The notes under the pieces are model-generated. The model saw only the letters and a list, made by a program, of their open reading frames with translations. It was not told the origin of the DNA and ran no database searches. From NCBI GenBank assembly GCA_964023275.1, contig OZ029914.1:29773707-29837706 (forward strand): 64,000 bases of DNA, given 5' to 3'. This DNA comes from Norana najaformis. Taxonomy: Eukaryota; Annelida; Clitellata; Crassiclitellata; Hormogastridae. The position numbers and the translations under genes are program-made. Shown in pieces: positions 1 to 15,000 of the stretch (its first letter is position 1; each line of letters begins with the position of its first letter).

Positions 1-3000
1 AGGAACCATTCGTACAAGCGTGCGTCGATTTCCTTGTCAGTCGCTGTCCACAGTTGGTCGGAAAGGAAGAGCAGATTGTGGCACAGAATAAGAGTCAGCA
101 GCTACAAGCTGAAACAGTCACCATCATGCTGGGCTGCCTGCAGAACTGTGTGCAAACGGGTGTCATGTAAGAAATGGAAGATTTAAGTGTTGCTGTGTTT
201 GAACTTGATCTGCTCTCTGTTACGTGCATCACTGTTCTTACTCTCGTATTGGTTTGACTGTCGGCTTTGAGTAATGTTCTACTAGATATGTCTCATCTTC
301 CAGCTGTGGCTGCCTGAAAGCTGTTCTCTTTTGCTTGGGCTTATGCTGGGAGTGCTGCTGAGTTTAGAAGAGGTTCTGTATGAATAATCTCCATTCTGTC
401 AATTCAGCATTGATATTTTTGGCTTTGACCAGAAGCTAAGCAGTATATTTTTGTTGTTTTAAATTTGAGTGAAATTTCATATTATACAGTAGTGTTTCTT
501 TGAGGAAGTATTTTATTTTACCTCATTTGGTCACGTATATTTGTATTTAGTTTAACTGGTTTGGCAAGCCTCCTGTTTCCCTTATTGTCGTCTGTTCATT
601 CACTCCACCGACTTGTTTCCCTCCTTTTCTTTAAAAAAATTCTAACACAGGTCCATTACTAATCCAAGCCTAGCACCCTTTAATTACATTTAACTATGCA
701 TTGAGCTTTTGAGTGGGCCCATGAGCTGAAGATCCTTGACCCATCTCCTTTTGACTAAGATCCATCTTTATACTCGCTGCATGTTTCACATTATTGGGAT
801 TGGCCATTTTGTGCACATAAGTCAAGCCACCTTTTTTTCTGCTTGCTTTTTTGCCCCTACAGATTAGAAAGTAACACGACACTATCCACATCATTTGCTG
901 TGATTCTCATTATTGCAGTCCCTCTCTTCTGTTTTTAATATTCATACATACATCTTCAGTTTACTCGGCCATTGCCTCATGTCATTGGAACTAATGCTTA
1001 TATTTTATTTTGCCATGTCTCTGAATCCCATTCCTTTTACCTTATCCAACCAGTTTTGTCTAACAAATATGCCAGGAAGCTTTTCTTGTTTCATTCTGTT
1101 AGCTCACCATACTCCTTTCTGGTGACTTTGAGCTTAACCTTGATCTTGAAACTATTAATTTCTGCGGCCTTATTATCTAGTCTGTCAGGAATAAGACCCT
1201 CTGTCTTAAAAATTACATCTAAGATAATCTGGTAGATACTCTTGTGGTCATCAAAACTTGTCTCCTGCAGTCTGACACACCTTCCTTTATTTTGAACATG
1301 ATTCCTCTATTCTTTATTTCCTGAATGAACTTTGGCTGAATAGCAGGTAGAGTTGCCTTTCTTCAGAAATCGCTTCTAAAACTTGCTCGCTTCCATTCAC
1401 CTATTCCAACTCCAAAGTCATTTGAAAGCCTAATCGCTACCCTGAACTCTGGAAATCGGTGCCTCATTTTCGTTAGTGTTTACCATCCCCCTTCCTTTCA
1501 CTTTCTGATTTTTTCTCTGAATTCTAATCACTGCTTGAATTTCTGTTTTCTTCTTTTGAACTTATAATAATGGGCAACTTTAATATACACATAGATATTC
1601 TGGACTATGCTTCACAAATGTTACTCATGTATTGGGCTATATGCTTGATCTCCTTATAACCTGGTCCTGCTATTTTGTTACGAATATGTTTCTTTCTGAG
1701 TCTTATTTGTTTGACCATACTGCCATTATTGCTCAGGTATCTTTTCATCATAAGCTGTCTCCTACTTAATCTTTCATCAGTTATCATCCTTGAAAAATGT
1801 TCAGCGTTTCCACATCCTTGCCTCGATAATAATGATGCTAGAGAGGTAATTACTTTCTCAGTCTTGTACGCAAGACAAAAAGATTGCCTTTTTGATTGCA
1901 ACACAGCATTTCGACAGCACGCCTGAGGTTTTTACTAAGCACTACAGAAATGGTCTGTTAACATTATGATACAGTAAGTGTATTTATGATGCTGACTTGT
2001 GGCTGTTGTTTGGTCGTAGGAACGTATCTCCTGAACTGCAAGAGAACATTCATAGTTTGACAAACAATGCAGCTATTTTAATGAACACAAAGAAGCCAGC
2101 GATGCCAGGGGTTGGTGCGATTCCTGGAATTGTTCCACGAGGAGGAATATCTGGAACAATTCCAGGACTGCAGGGCACCATGGGCAATCCTGTAAGTAGT
2201 TATTTGCCTATAGCAGTTCTTTATGCTAAGATTATATGCTAATTTTCCCACATGATATTAATTCTTTTATTAATTAGAAACCATATAATGCATGCAAAAT
2301 AGTTAAGTAAATCTGTTGTGGTCTGTTGAGGTGAAAATATGAAAAAAATGCTTTCTTTGTCTGGCATTTAACCTGTCTCCAGTTGAAAACCATTGTGTTT
2401 GGCAGTGGTTTTTGGAAGAAGTACTATGTGGATATTAAGATACATTACTGTATGCTATCCAGGTGGACCATTTACAGTAATCAAATTGTTTTTTCTGCTT
2501 ATATTTAATTAGAAAACTGAAGCGGATGGTTAATGGGTGTGTGTGCATGCTGTGTTTACTAGATGGATCCACTTGCCAGTGCAGTTGCAATGGCAGCAGC
2601 CAATCCGGGTGCCAGTGTCAGTGCAATGAATTCACAATATCCAGCTGGTCTCTCAGGCCTCGGCGGACCACCTGGCTCTCCAGCCAAGAACTTCAACCAG
2701 CTGGGACAGGGTCTTGGCCAAGTTGCTCAGGCACAGGGTGCTGGCTACAGCTCCATGCAGGCTTTAACTTCCCAGCTACAAGGTAACTCAAAAGTTCATT
2801 ATTGCTGGAAGATGGAGTTCATTCATCCGTTTCTGACCTTTAAACTTTGTTTTATGGAAATTTTAATGTCAGGTCTTTTCTGTTGCTATGAATGCTTTAC
2901 GTGGTGTTGTTGAATTGTCTTTATAAGACGAATTATCTTAGACATGAGCTGTTCATGTGTCTGTTTTATAAGAAAGTTATCAGCCATAAAATGGTTTTTG

Positions 3001-6000
3001 CAATCTGGTCTTTTCCCTAACAGTTTTCGTGGAGAATGATTTCGTACAGCACTTCAAAATGGGAATCAGTTTCCATGACATAACAGTCCTGTATGATATG
3101 GTGTGGGTCTGTTGTCAAGCTCTCCATGATACAACCACCATGTGTGGTGTAGGTTACTGTTACATTCCTTAAAGATAATGCAATATCTGGTGAATACAAG
3201 GAGGTAAGGCAGAAGTATGGGTTGCCTCAGAGCTCTCTCAAAGTGTCTTAAACAGCACAGGTTTTTAAGACAAGCAGCAAGTGGAGTACAGTTGAATGTC
3301 GTAGGAACACTGTTGGGTCAGGAGTGCCAGAGCAGTGATGATCCAGCTTGGGGCAGCCATGTATAAGACATATATAAGTTGCCAGAATACTGAGCACATT
3401 TGCTCACTCAGTCCAGAGGTTGACCGCCAATTCTGCCCGAGGTGCAAATGTCTGAGATGAGTCTAAGCAGGACCATCTTCATGGAATATCTGTTTCTGAA
3501 ACTGGATCTTATCTTCAACATAAGGTTTACTTGCTTCTAGGTAGCAAACAGTCTGCTGCACAACTAGTTTTTCAATAACTTTCAGTAGAAATATAAGGTT
3601 GAAAATTAGTGGGTAGTTGGTGATGTTGTATGGATTGAGTCCTGGTTTCTTGAGCAAAGGTAGAACAGTGGCATGCTTGTAGAGCTGCATAAGGAGAGGT
3701 AGCAGCTCATCAATGAATTCATGAAGGATGAAAGTATGCATTTTTGGCAGACAAGACAGAAGTGAATGATTGATTAATAATAACAGGCTAGCCTCATCAT
3801 CTGGCCAACATACACAAGAAGCTGCTTATGCTAATAAAATGCATCACTGTAATGTTAGCATCGATCTCATATTTAGTTAGCTGTAGGATGTCTTTAAAAT
3901 ATACACTGTGTCCGGAAAAATTCCAAGGCTTTACGGTAAATATGAAAATAATTAGTAAACATTAATCGATTTTTAAAATTCCAAAAAGAGTTTAATCCTG
4001 AAATATATAATTACCAACAAAATTCTTTGTAATTTATTAACGGCCCCCGTTTAAAATTACGTCACAGTGACGTATTTGAATTTTATATTTTGTAAAGAAA
4101 GTTGCTAGAAAAATGGCGTTCAGCGAGGAAGACAAAATTGTTATAAAATTTTTACGCCAAAACAACAATTATAGTGCAAATAATATTTCAGGATTAAACT
4201 GTTTTTGGAATTTTAAAAATCGATTAATGTTTACTAATTATTTTCATATTTACCGTAAAGCCTTGGAATATTTCCGGACACAGTGTAGTATATGAATGGC
4301 TTCCCAAAAGGGCATTATGATGTAGTGTCTGGCTGTTTGACTGATTTGGAATGTTTTTACAGGTCTCAATCTGCAGTCAGCACTGAGCAGCAGCCTGGTT
4401 GCAAGCCTTGGAAGCGGCATTGGGACTGGTCTTGGTACTGGCTTTGGGCCTGGCCTTGGTGGGAGTGGATTAGCCATGGTCAGTCGTGGAGCGCCAAGTC
4501 TGAGTGCACTCAGCACGCAGGTTGCACTTAGCCAGCAGACGCAACAAGGACTTGGTCGGCCAGGTAATCCCACAAAAAAACTCTGGAAGAAAAACTGGTT
4601 TCAGTTTCTTTCTTTCGAATTAAAAGACAAGATTAAGAGTTTAGTTTCAGTTTCTGTATTTAAAATAAAGCAGAAATTTTTAATTGTCTGAGTCTAGTTG
4701 AATGAAGAGATTCATAAGTTAGATTTGTAAATGTTAGAGGTGAGCGTATGTGTTTTTTATGCAGTGATATCACTTTTCTATTATAAAAAAATATAAAATT
4801 AAAATTAGTAGTTTTGGAATGACTCTTTGACAGTTTTTAATGCAAAAATTATCTTTTATGTGGAAACTACTAATTTCTGAAATAACGTCATTGTTATGGT
4901 TAAGTTGTATACTCTTGTTATGTAATAAAAATTTGTATCACCCGATTAATGTTGAATGAAAATTTGATTATCGCCAACCTATAGTATGTATTTCAATGTT
5001 TGGCTGTGTTTGTGTTGGCTTGTGTGCATGTGCATTTGTCTATAGATACGTATATATTAATGTGTTGTGTCACTGAACAGTGCCACAGACAAGTGACCTT
5101 GCAACCATGTTTCCCAACCAAACACCCACTCAACAGTTTTCCAAGGAGGTGGAAGATGAGGCTAACTCGTACTTTCAGCGGATCTACAACAATGCCCCCA
5201 ATTCTGCGCTTCCACCTATGAGTGTCGAACAGGCTCTGGAGCTGCTGAAAAGTTTCCGGGATTCACCAAGTGATAGAGAAAAGGTCTGTATTTGCTACTG
5301 AACCTTCTGAATTTAGTTAATACTTGTTTGCATTCTAAATATTTAGTCCTTTTAACGGTTTTTTATTTTTGTCATCATGTGTGAGTAGAAAAATTAAAGC
5401 AAGTAATCCTGTTTCTTTAAACAGGAAGTGTTTCAATGTATGCTGCGCAATCTGTTCGAAGAGTACCGCTTCTTCTCACAGTATCCTGATAAAGAACTGC
5501 AGACGACAGCTGTTCTATTTGGAGGAATCATAGAGCAAGGACTTGTTACGTAAGTTTCATGCATTGTGATTCAGTTTGAATGTTCTGGGTATCATCGTAG
5601 GTTTGTCTTAAGTTTAGCCATGATATAACTCCTGAGTATATTGAGAGCTGTTGAAAACTAAGGCAAGCCCTGAATTGGCCCTGTCATCTTCTCCCTTCTC
5701 TAAGTTCCCAGGCCGCTTTCAGCTTATCTTCCCTCTCTTTAACCACTGTACAGCATGCCATTTCATCCTCCTTTCTTATTCCCTCCCCTCAGCTCAGTTT
5801 TCCTTTTCCTCCTGCTTCATTCCTCGCACAAGTGCCTTAGGCAGCATCTGTGAGGCCCAACAGGTATATATGATGATGTAGCAAATTAATAATGAGCTTT
5901 ACCAGCAAGCATGACCAGCAATCTTGACTATTATATGACATTTTGGAAAATATTCTAACGTCTGCCTAGTAGCCAGATTTGTATTAAAATGTTGCAGTTG

Positions 6001-9000
6001 TGGCTTAACATATTAGATCTAGGTGAAGCAGCATAAGTGTAAGTTGATTGTTGGCACTGAAATTGCTGTGTGTGTTTTCTGTTTAGATATATGGCTTTAG
6101 GGATGGCTTTGCGATCTGTTCTTGAGGCACTGAGAAAACCGCAAGGTAGCAAGATGTTTCTTTTTGGCCTGACTGCCCTTGATCGCTTCAAAACCAGGTA
6201 ATTTTAAAGCATGTTTTTTAAAATATCTAGTTTTTGAATTAAACACACGTTTCCTTACACCCTATTTATTTGCGAATCCGCTTAGCAAGGCCCTTAGTGA
6301 TATAAGAGCTGCTGTGTGATTTGTGGAGGAGCAAAGAATGACAAATGTTAAATTTATTTTCATGAGCAAATGGAAAAATTTCATACATAAGAACAAGCCT
6401 GAGAGCAAGAAACAGCAGAAAAGTGTTATATGATTTTCTTAACAAGTCAGACAATTTTAGATCCTTGCATTTGTGCTGCATTTGGGGAACTGTTCGGTTT
6501 GCTTTAAAATTACTGTTAAAAACTGTTGTCTTGAGTTTCAGTTTAAAATAATTGATGGCTCTTTAAAATACTGCTCTGTGAGTTACACTACAAATTTCTT
6601 GTCTTTGATTTACTTTTTAAAATACTACAGCTTTCTTCTCGTGGGAGTACTGTTTAAAATATTCTGGTGTTTGATTTTTTAATATGTGGTGTGAAGTACT
6701 GTTTAAAAACATTGTTTTTGAATTGCTCTGAATTATTGGTTCTTGGAATTACTTTGTAAATAGAGGTATCTATACTTGGACTGCTGTCTAAAATATTTAC
6801 TCTAAAATATCAAGTCTTTGAATTACTGCTATCAAGTCTTGGAAAAAAATGCTTAAGATATCTGGTTTAGTCTTGGATAGTACTTCATAAAACATTTAGT
6901 CCTTGAATTACTTATTAAAATCTGTTGTTTTTGAATTATTCCAAAATATGTAGTAGTTAAATTACTGTGAAAAAAGTCTTGAAATTACTCTTATAAATAC
7001 ATAGTCTTGTAATTGCTCTATAGAACATATGGTGTTGGAAGGAGGCTTAAAGTTTGTAATTTTTGAAATACTCATTAAGTATTGCTAAATTTTTGAATTT
7101 ACTTTTTAAAATATCTGGTATTTGAATTGCTCTTTACATTTTGGAATTACTATAATATCAACTATTTGTAATACACTTGAAATTTCTTGTCTTGAAATTA
7201 CTCTAAAATATTTTCTGTTTGACTGACTTACTAAAATTTGTTGATTTACTAAAATTGAGTCTTTGTTTTATTCTTTAAAATATGCGTAGGAGTTCTTATT
7301 CTCTGGATTTGGAAGTAATCTAAAATATGTTGCCTTTTACTTACTTACTAAAATTGACTGTCTTACTCTTTAAAATATGTAGTCTTTGACTTGCTCTTTA
7401 AAATTAGTAGTCTTTTATACATGGGGTCTTTTGAAACTCAGTGTTCAGTTTTAGATACACCTAAACAAAGCTAGTGCTGGAATTACTCTTGAAAATATAT
7501 GGTATTTGAGTTATTCAGAGTTTGATTTTAGTATCAGATTGGACCAGTTGCATATTTTATGTATCTTGAACTGTTTGGAAACACAAATAATTGCCCAAAA
7601 ATCTTGACTTATTTAACCATTTGTCATTACCTATTCACAGTTATGTTGGCTTCCATTATTATATCTGAATGAAACTGTCAAATTCAGTTGAAGATGGACT
7701 TGTTCTGATTGTAGTGCTTTTCAGAGGCCATGTACTTGCTTTAAAATCGTGTATTTTATGAATATTCTGTACTTTAGTTCTGCATTGTAAAATCCTATTT
7801 TTTATGACTATCCTGTATTTTATGACTATCTTGTACTTTAGTTCTGTAATGTAGAATCCTGAATTTTCACGATCATAGTTTTCAGTTTATAAATTTGTGT
7901 AGTAAGTAAGACAGGCTAGTAGATTGCCATTAGTAGTTTTAGATAATGAATTATCAGCTGTAGCAGTTATTGGAAGTTGTACTCAGTTGATGATATTCTA
8001 GTGGTGCAGAATCAGTATTGGTTCCTAGTTTTTAAATTTGGAGTGTGGGTAATCTCTTGCTTTACTCCTAGAAATTAACAACAGTATAGCAATCCCAAAT
8101 TGTGTTAAAAAGGAGCACATCACACCAAAGCAACTATCCGGTATGTAAGCAAGTAACGGGTTGTGATGATGACGTACCATAATTTAGCAGGAATTTGCTA
8201 TGTTTTGTGAGTGTCATATTACTCTGTTGCTGCCATCTTTGCAGTTTTGTTAGATAAATCACTGATTTGGGGAGATTGGTTTATAGGATGTTAGACATTT
8301 ATAAGCAGTTGATTCCTTTCTGTTGTATTTTTGAAGAGCTTGCTTTTGTCAGAATACTTCTTTAATTATATCTGCCGTTTTTTTAAACCACTTGGTTTAA
8401 TATTTTTTTTAATCAGTCAGAGTATTTTATAAGAATTCTTGTATTACTATATTACTGATTAACTTATTTAATGAATAATTGCTGCTTGGGTATGTAGTGC
8501 TCTGTTTTGACACATGCTGGGCTGATGACTTGTAGGGATAATGCAAGAGATTACCTGGAGTGCAATAGGATGTCACTGTGTCCTGCTTTTAGAAAGGCTG
8601 TGTTTATAAAACTACTGTTCTCACTTAGGCTGTCAACTTACTTGTGGATATTATAAATGCTGTTAGACTTTTGAAAGATGGCATTGGGCCTCATGCAGTG
8701 ATTTCATCCATTAATGTAGCTGTGATCAGGATTATTTATTATTGTTGCTGCATTCAATAAGCGACACTGTCTTATGAGTAAGAACCAACCGATGGCATAA
8801 ACAATTGTGAATGAAGGACTTGCCAAGGTACCTACAACAGTAAGAGACTGTTGAGATCCCGTCTATTATCTAACAGTTAAAATTTTCTGTTTACTGTCTA
8901 ACTCTAGTATCAGTATTTGATTTTGTACATCATCCATTTGCTGCTTATTATTGGACTCTTGTGCATGCAGATATTTAAAATTGTAAAGCATCCTTGAAGT

Positions 9001-12000
9001 AATTTGTTACAGATGCTGTATAATTTGTCGTGATTACAATTAACCATCTCAAGGTGGCTTGGACCTATACTCTGTGATTTGCAAGCCGAGCGCTCTAACC
9101 AATTGGCTACCATGCATATACCTTTTATAGGTGGCATAAACTATGTAAAGAAGGGCAGGAAGAACTGAAATGCTAAAGATTAGTACCTTAACCCCTGTGA
9201 ACATCCTATTCCTTTCACATGGGGTTAGTAGACCAACCAAGTGTAGGTTATTGTTTGACCTAATTTACTGATGGATCTTCTACAGAGAATAGTTTATAGA
9301 TGTCATGCCAGAGAATAGTTCATAGATGTCATGCCATTGTGCCTATGGCTTTTAAATGGTTAAGCTAAGCGTGACAGGCAGATGTTTGTATGAAGTAACT
9401 GGGAAAACATGTAGCTGAAGAACAGAAGTCATTTAAATCTGATGAATCTTTGTTGTCTGCTGACATATGAGCTGCCTTGTAAATTCTCGTGTATTTTTAG
9501 AATTTTTGCCATGTGAAATGTCCTGTGTTTTTCATACCTTGGTGATGGCACTTCAGTTGTCTTATTGGCCATGAACTGGTTTCACTTGAATGGTTTCTGG
9601 ATGTAAAATGGAATTTTTATTCTTTATAGGCTGCGGGAGTATCCTCAGTACTGCCAGTTTTTGGTATCCATTCCGCATTTTACTGACTTTCCACCAATTC
9701 TCAAAGAGGTAAGTAATTGCAATTTTTTATTGGAATCAGAAATTCATACAGGGCTGGTGCCGCTTCAAGAGAAACCAGCAAGAAGCACTCTCTGTGCTGG
9801 CCTGAATGATGTTCAATTTCATTAGGAACAGAAAGTTTATCAACAAGCAGAACAGTGTTCAGATTGCTACACTGGACTCTTGCTATAGCATGCATTGATA
9901 TAATGCGAATTTCGGGTATAACATGGAGGTGGCAGCCATGGACCCCAGATTTCCTTATGCACTTGTATAATCTTTGGGAGATAAATTAATATGGCGCATA
10001 TACCTTCCTACTTTGCTCTTTCTTTTCTCATTGTTCGCCAAGCTTATAGTTAGGTCTGATGGTTGTATGGCCTACCATGTTAGCTGCTATGAAGCATTGA
10101 CATCATGTTTTTATGTTTCTCTTAGGTACATACAAGATTTTTATTCTGCCATCATAAATTTATCTACGGCATTCCATATGTGCAGCCAGAAGTTTATGGT
10201 GTCTAAAGTGAAAAATGAACAGAGAATGCAAAGCATTGAACCAAATTTATTTTAAAATTACTTCTATTCTAAAATGCAGTTTTGAATAAAACAGAAATTT
10301 CTGTCAGCCCTTTTCTTTAGCGATCTTAATAATAATAATCCAGCTGTTTACATTCATCTGATGTTTGGTTGAAACTTTTTTAGTACATTGAATACGGAGC
10401 TCGTTCGATGGATCCGCCACATGCCTCAGTGGCTGCTGCTGCTGTTGTCATTTCCTCGGCAGCCTCCATCCAGAATGTGATAACTCCCGCTGCACCTTCT
10501 GCTGCCGCCACTGCTGCTCCGGGAGCGGTTGTGCCAACAACTCAGGCTGCTACTCAGTCCGCTCATGGAATTATTTCACGTCCTACGACGTCTGCAGCTC
10601 CTTCAAGAGTGAGTTTTCTAAGCTTAGTAACAAAATCCAAAATTAACATGCAGAGTTCCAGTTTCGATTAGTGAAACAGTTGTTTGGATATTGTGATGTT
10701 TAGATTGTGCTTTATGTGTTTGATCATGCCCAGATTATATAGTTTATGATATTTCATTTCAGTTTTTCAAATAAAATTTAGATAGTAAGTAATTACTTTT
10801 ATTTTGTTTTCAAGTTTCTTAATTTTCTTATTAATATGATTGACTTTGTTTATGTAAATAATATATATTTTATTTCATTTTAAAATTAAATTTATAATTT
10901 GTTAGGTTGGTGCAATAAGATATTAAACAGTTTTGGTATTGATATTTTTGTTTGGTGTTAACTTCATAGTAATAATGATGATATTAGTTTAAAGCTTGCT
11001 TTTGAGAGGTCCTTAAAATGTGCTATACAAAGCTTGTTTATATACACACATGCATTGGTATAGCTCCCAAGTTTGACATGCTGAAATGGGCATTGGTATG
11101 GCTTCTATCTGACATGCTGATGCCGACTATCATAATTTGTGTATTCCAGACTTCGATTGCATCAGCCACGAACATTGATACACTCCTGGCAAACAAAGAA
11201 GGAATTGATGGTATTGTTGTTCCACCGGAAATTCTGCAAGATAAAGTGTTCTTCATCTTTAATAATCTTTCGCAGTCAAACATGGATCAGAAGGTGAGTA
11301 CAGACGTGCACTTGAGGTAGCTTGGAAGTGTATCTTCTGAAAATGGCTGTCTACCATGTTGTCTATACACTTCTTGGTCTGTCTTTGCCTCTGTTAAGTC
11401 AGCGAGTGAAAAATATTCTGTATGATCATGGCTTCTCAGAAGAGACACTACATAAATGTGTGATTATGATTACTTACGAATCTGAAGATTTGTTTAGCAT
11501 ATTTTTTCTTAGACATCTGCTAAACACATGTATCTTTTATATGTATTTTATTATTTTATTTATTATATGCACATTAGTTATAGGTTCACGTATAATATAT
11601 ATCTTGGTGTTGGTCTAATTTGATTGTGGAACTTGTGTGCTTATCAGGCTGCCGAATTGAGAGAAGCTGTTGGAGATGAGTACTTGCCGTGGGTCGCTCA
11701 ATATCTTGTCATGAAGCGAGCCAGTATTGAACACAACTTTCATGTTCTTTATGGCATGTTCATCGACCAATTGAAGAAAACGGATTTCCTGAAATTGGTC
11801 ATCAGAGAAACGTACAGAAACATCAAGGTTGGATATTAATTTATTAATGACTACATAAATCAAGATGTCTCTTTCTTTTTGAAATTGTAAGACTTGTGCC
11901 ACTTTGAAGTTAATCTTGTCATGCTGTGTTAGTAAACTGTTTTTATTAGAACAATCGATAAAAGATAAGTCTAAATGATTTGTGAACATGTTGAATGAGT

Positions 12001-15000
12001 ACATGCATATTGAGAAAAAGAAAGTGAATAGTTTTCATTAGAATATCATGGTTGACTTGTCGCTGCAACTGCATTTATACAAGATTTTGATGATCAGCTA
12101 GAAATGAGTCGGTTACCCATGAGCTTGCCAGTAAATTCTGACCTTTAATGCAGACAAACTTTCTGATATAAGGCTGAAATTTGTCAGTTTTTCTGCAATG
12201 AATTTCTTTATTCTGAGTCTTTACCTCTTGTCTGAGGCTGCTGTCAGCCATCAACTCTTGCACAAAATTGGAGACTTATCTTTTTCTCTTCTGCATTGGG
12301 CTTCCTCTTTTTCCACTGGACTGACTTTCTGGATATTGACTTGACTGTGACTTGGATTTGGTTGATGCCTTTTGCATTAGACACCGGCGCTGTGGAAGTT
12401 GCTTAGTACAGTTTCTTGTTTCAGAATTAAGACAAGCTAGTGTTATTTTTTATCAGTAATGGGGCTAATTTAAGTAATTAATTGACAGAGCTATCTAGGG
12501 CTTACAAAATTAATTAATTCACTTTGTGTTGTCTGTCTTCTGCACAGGTCTTACTACGAAGTGACAAAGTGGCAGCAAACTTTTCAGATCGAACCCTTCT
12601 GAAGAACCTTGGTCACTGGCTAGGAATGCTGACTCTGGCAAAGAACAAGCCAGTCTTGTACATTGACATTGACTTGAAGTCGCTTCTTTACGAGGCGTAT
12701 CATATGGGATCACCAGAACTCCTCTACGTAGTCCCTTTTGTGGCAAAGATTATCGAGTCTGCACAAAGAAGTCGAGTAAGATATTTTGCATTTGGTGTAA
12801 ACTATGATTTGTGTCAAATATTTATTTAATATATAAACTAAATGGTAATAGTAATGTGCATCTACCAAGAGGTTTGTTAAAAAGGGTCTTTTTGCTGAAG
12901 CACAAAAGCTACTTCAGCAGTCCAACAACTGGACAGCCTTGCATTTCATTTTTTAGCTGTTCTTGTATACAAGGCACTTCATGGTCTAGCACCAAGGTAC
13001 CTAACTGACATGTGCTTTACATTCACGCTTAACCCCACCAGGAGAAACTTAAATTCAGCTGCCTCTGGCTAGCTGTTTGTCTCAGTTTACCAAAAAGACT
13101 TGCCTTTTCGCACAGTGGTTCTGGTCTATTGAATTCGCTACCACCAGTTTTGCGGACCCTTCTCTTGCTCTTATCTCATTTCACAACAATTGAAGGCTAA
13201 TTTTTTTCTAACTATCCATGGTTTTGAAGTGAATTCTTGATTAGCCTGATATAAGTATCTGTTTAATAATACATTTTCATGGCTTCACAATGAATAATCG
13301 ACATGGGTTGCAGTTGTTCGTACTCTTGATGTACCTCCTGTTGTAATTGCCAGTTCATAAGTAGGTCACTGTCTCTGTTGCCTGTCCTGGGAAGCAAGCA
13401 GTGTAGATTGGCAAATAGAGAGTGAGTAGGCCAGTCGTATAGCTGTTTCAGCAGTTTCTTTTGATTCATTTGAAAATGGATATTTGCATATTTTGCATTG
13501 TCTGCATAGGTTTTTAAACCACCGAACCCATGGACTATGGCAATTATGAATGTCCTTGGTGAGCTTCACATGGAACATGACCTCAGGCTAAACCTGAAGT
13601 TTGAGATTGAAGTTCTGTGCAAAAATCTATCCCTTGATGTCAATGTAAGTGGCACATTTCATATAATTTATAAATAAGCTGAATAAAGAATATTGGATAA
13701 GCGGTGTGAAGTTGCTGGTTTAGAGGATGATAGTGTGTTATTGGCTATCTATTTAAGAAAAGAAAAGGGTTAACTTTTAATTTAATTAAAGGGTTAAATT
13801 TTGAAATTCTACTGATAAATTAAGCCAGTTTCTCATCTGCAGGCATAATGAAGGGTCATCTTGGAATTAATTTAAAAGATGTTTTACTAGTTATCAGTTC
13901 ATCAGGTGTATTATAAGACACAATATGTTAGTGGTCTTTTGAATTTCTATCAATAAATTAAGTTGATTTTAGAAGTGTTTGTGATATTGCAGGACTTGGT
14001 TCCAGGAAGCTATCTGAAAGACTTGTCACGACTGGCTAAGTTGGAGCACCAGCTGTCACCTCCTAGTAAGCCAAAGGATTCATCGACACCCCAACCAGAT
14101 GAACCATTGCAGATCAATATGCCAACCCCAACCACGACCATGATGACCCAGGTCATATCGAATCCGACTGCTATATCCAATGCTGCCGCTGCCCTTTCGA
14201 CTGCTGCTCCTCTCCAGCCGCAGTTTGGATACAACGAAATCAACCTCAACTTCTCCAACCTGTCAAATCACATTATTGTTAATGACCAGGTATTTCTACA
14301 AGTATCTTATCCTGTGGCTTATTTATTTTTTTCTTGCAATTCCTTGCACAAATATCTGTATGGGTATTCCTGGAACTTTACAAGTAGTATCTCAGAATCT
14401 CTGCAAGTTGTTCCTCATCACAGTTCACGCAGGGAAGTCATTCTGGAATGACAAGGAAAGGTTTTTACGGCAAACATGTAGTCGTTTTTGCAAACGCTGG
14501 CAGTGATCCTGTCTGCCGTTGCTACGTGCAAAGGTCCCCAGTGTCCGTAGTCATCGTGTTTCAACCATCTGTGAGATTGTCGACTGTTTTGCGCGTCTGT
14601 ATATTTCTGCATTGGTTTTGTGTGCAGTGAATGGAATGAACTACCATGAAAAGATGACAGTATTCCAGCTATCAGAGTACTAATAGACATCATTGTTGCT
14701 TAAGTTCATTTAATGTGTTCAACTGTGCTTGCCTGCATCATATTAACAATATCTAACTGCCTCTCAGTAAAAGTGGAAACAAAGTCTGACTTAAATGTAT
14801 TCTTTTTTTCTAGATTTCGTTGTTTCAAGCACACCCACAATTGAAGCAATGTGTTCGGCCAGCAATCGAAAGAGCTGTGCAAGAGATGATGGTTCCAGCT
14901 GTTGAGCGTGCTATCAAAATTGCTCTGACTACTTCCGAACAAATAGTCAAAAAGGTTGGTCTGTCTCTGTTTAGCGTGGCATGGTAAATTAATGAACTAT

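Noticed and set aside
5640-5880. A pyrimidine-rich block in CNOT1 intron 6 with a 76-codon frame
   Set aside because: The composition suggests an old repeat, but there is no second copy in the window and no recognisable protein.
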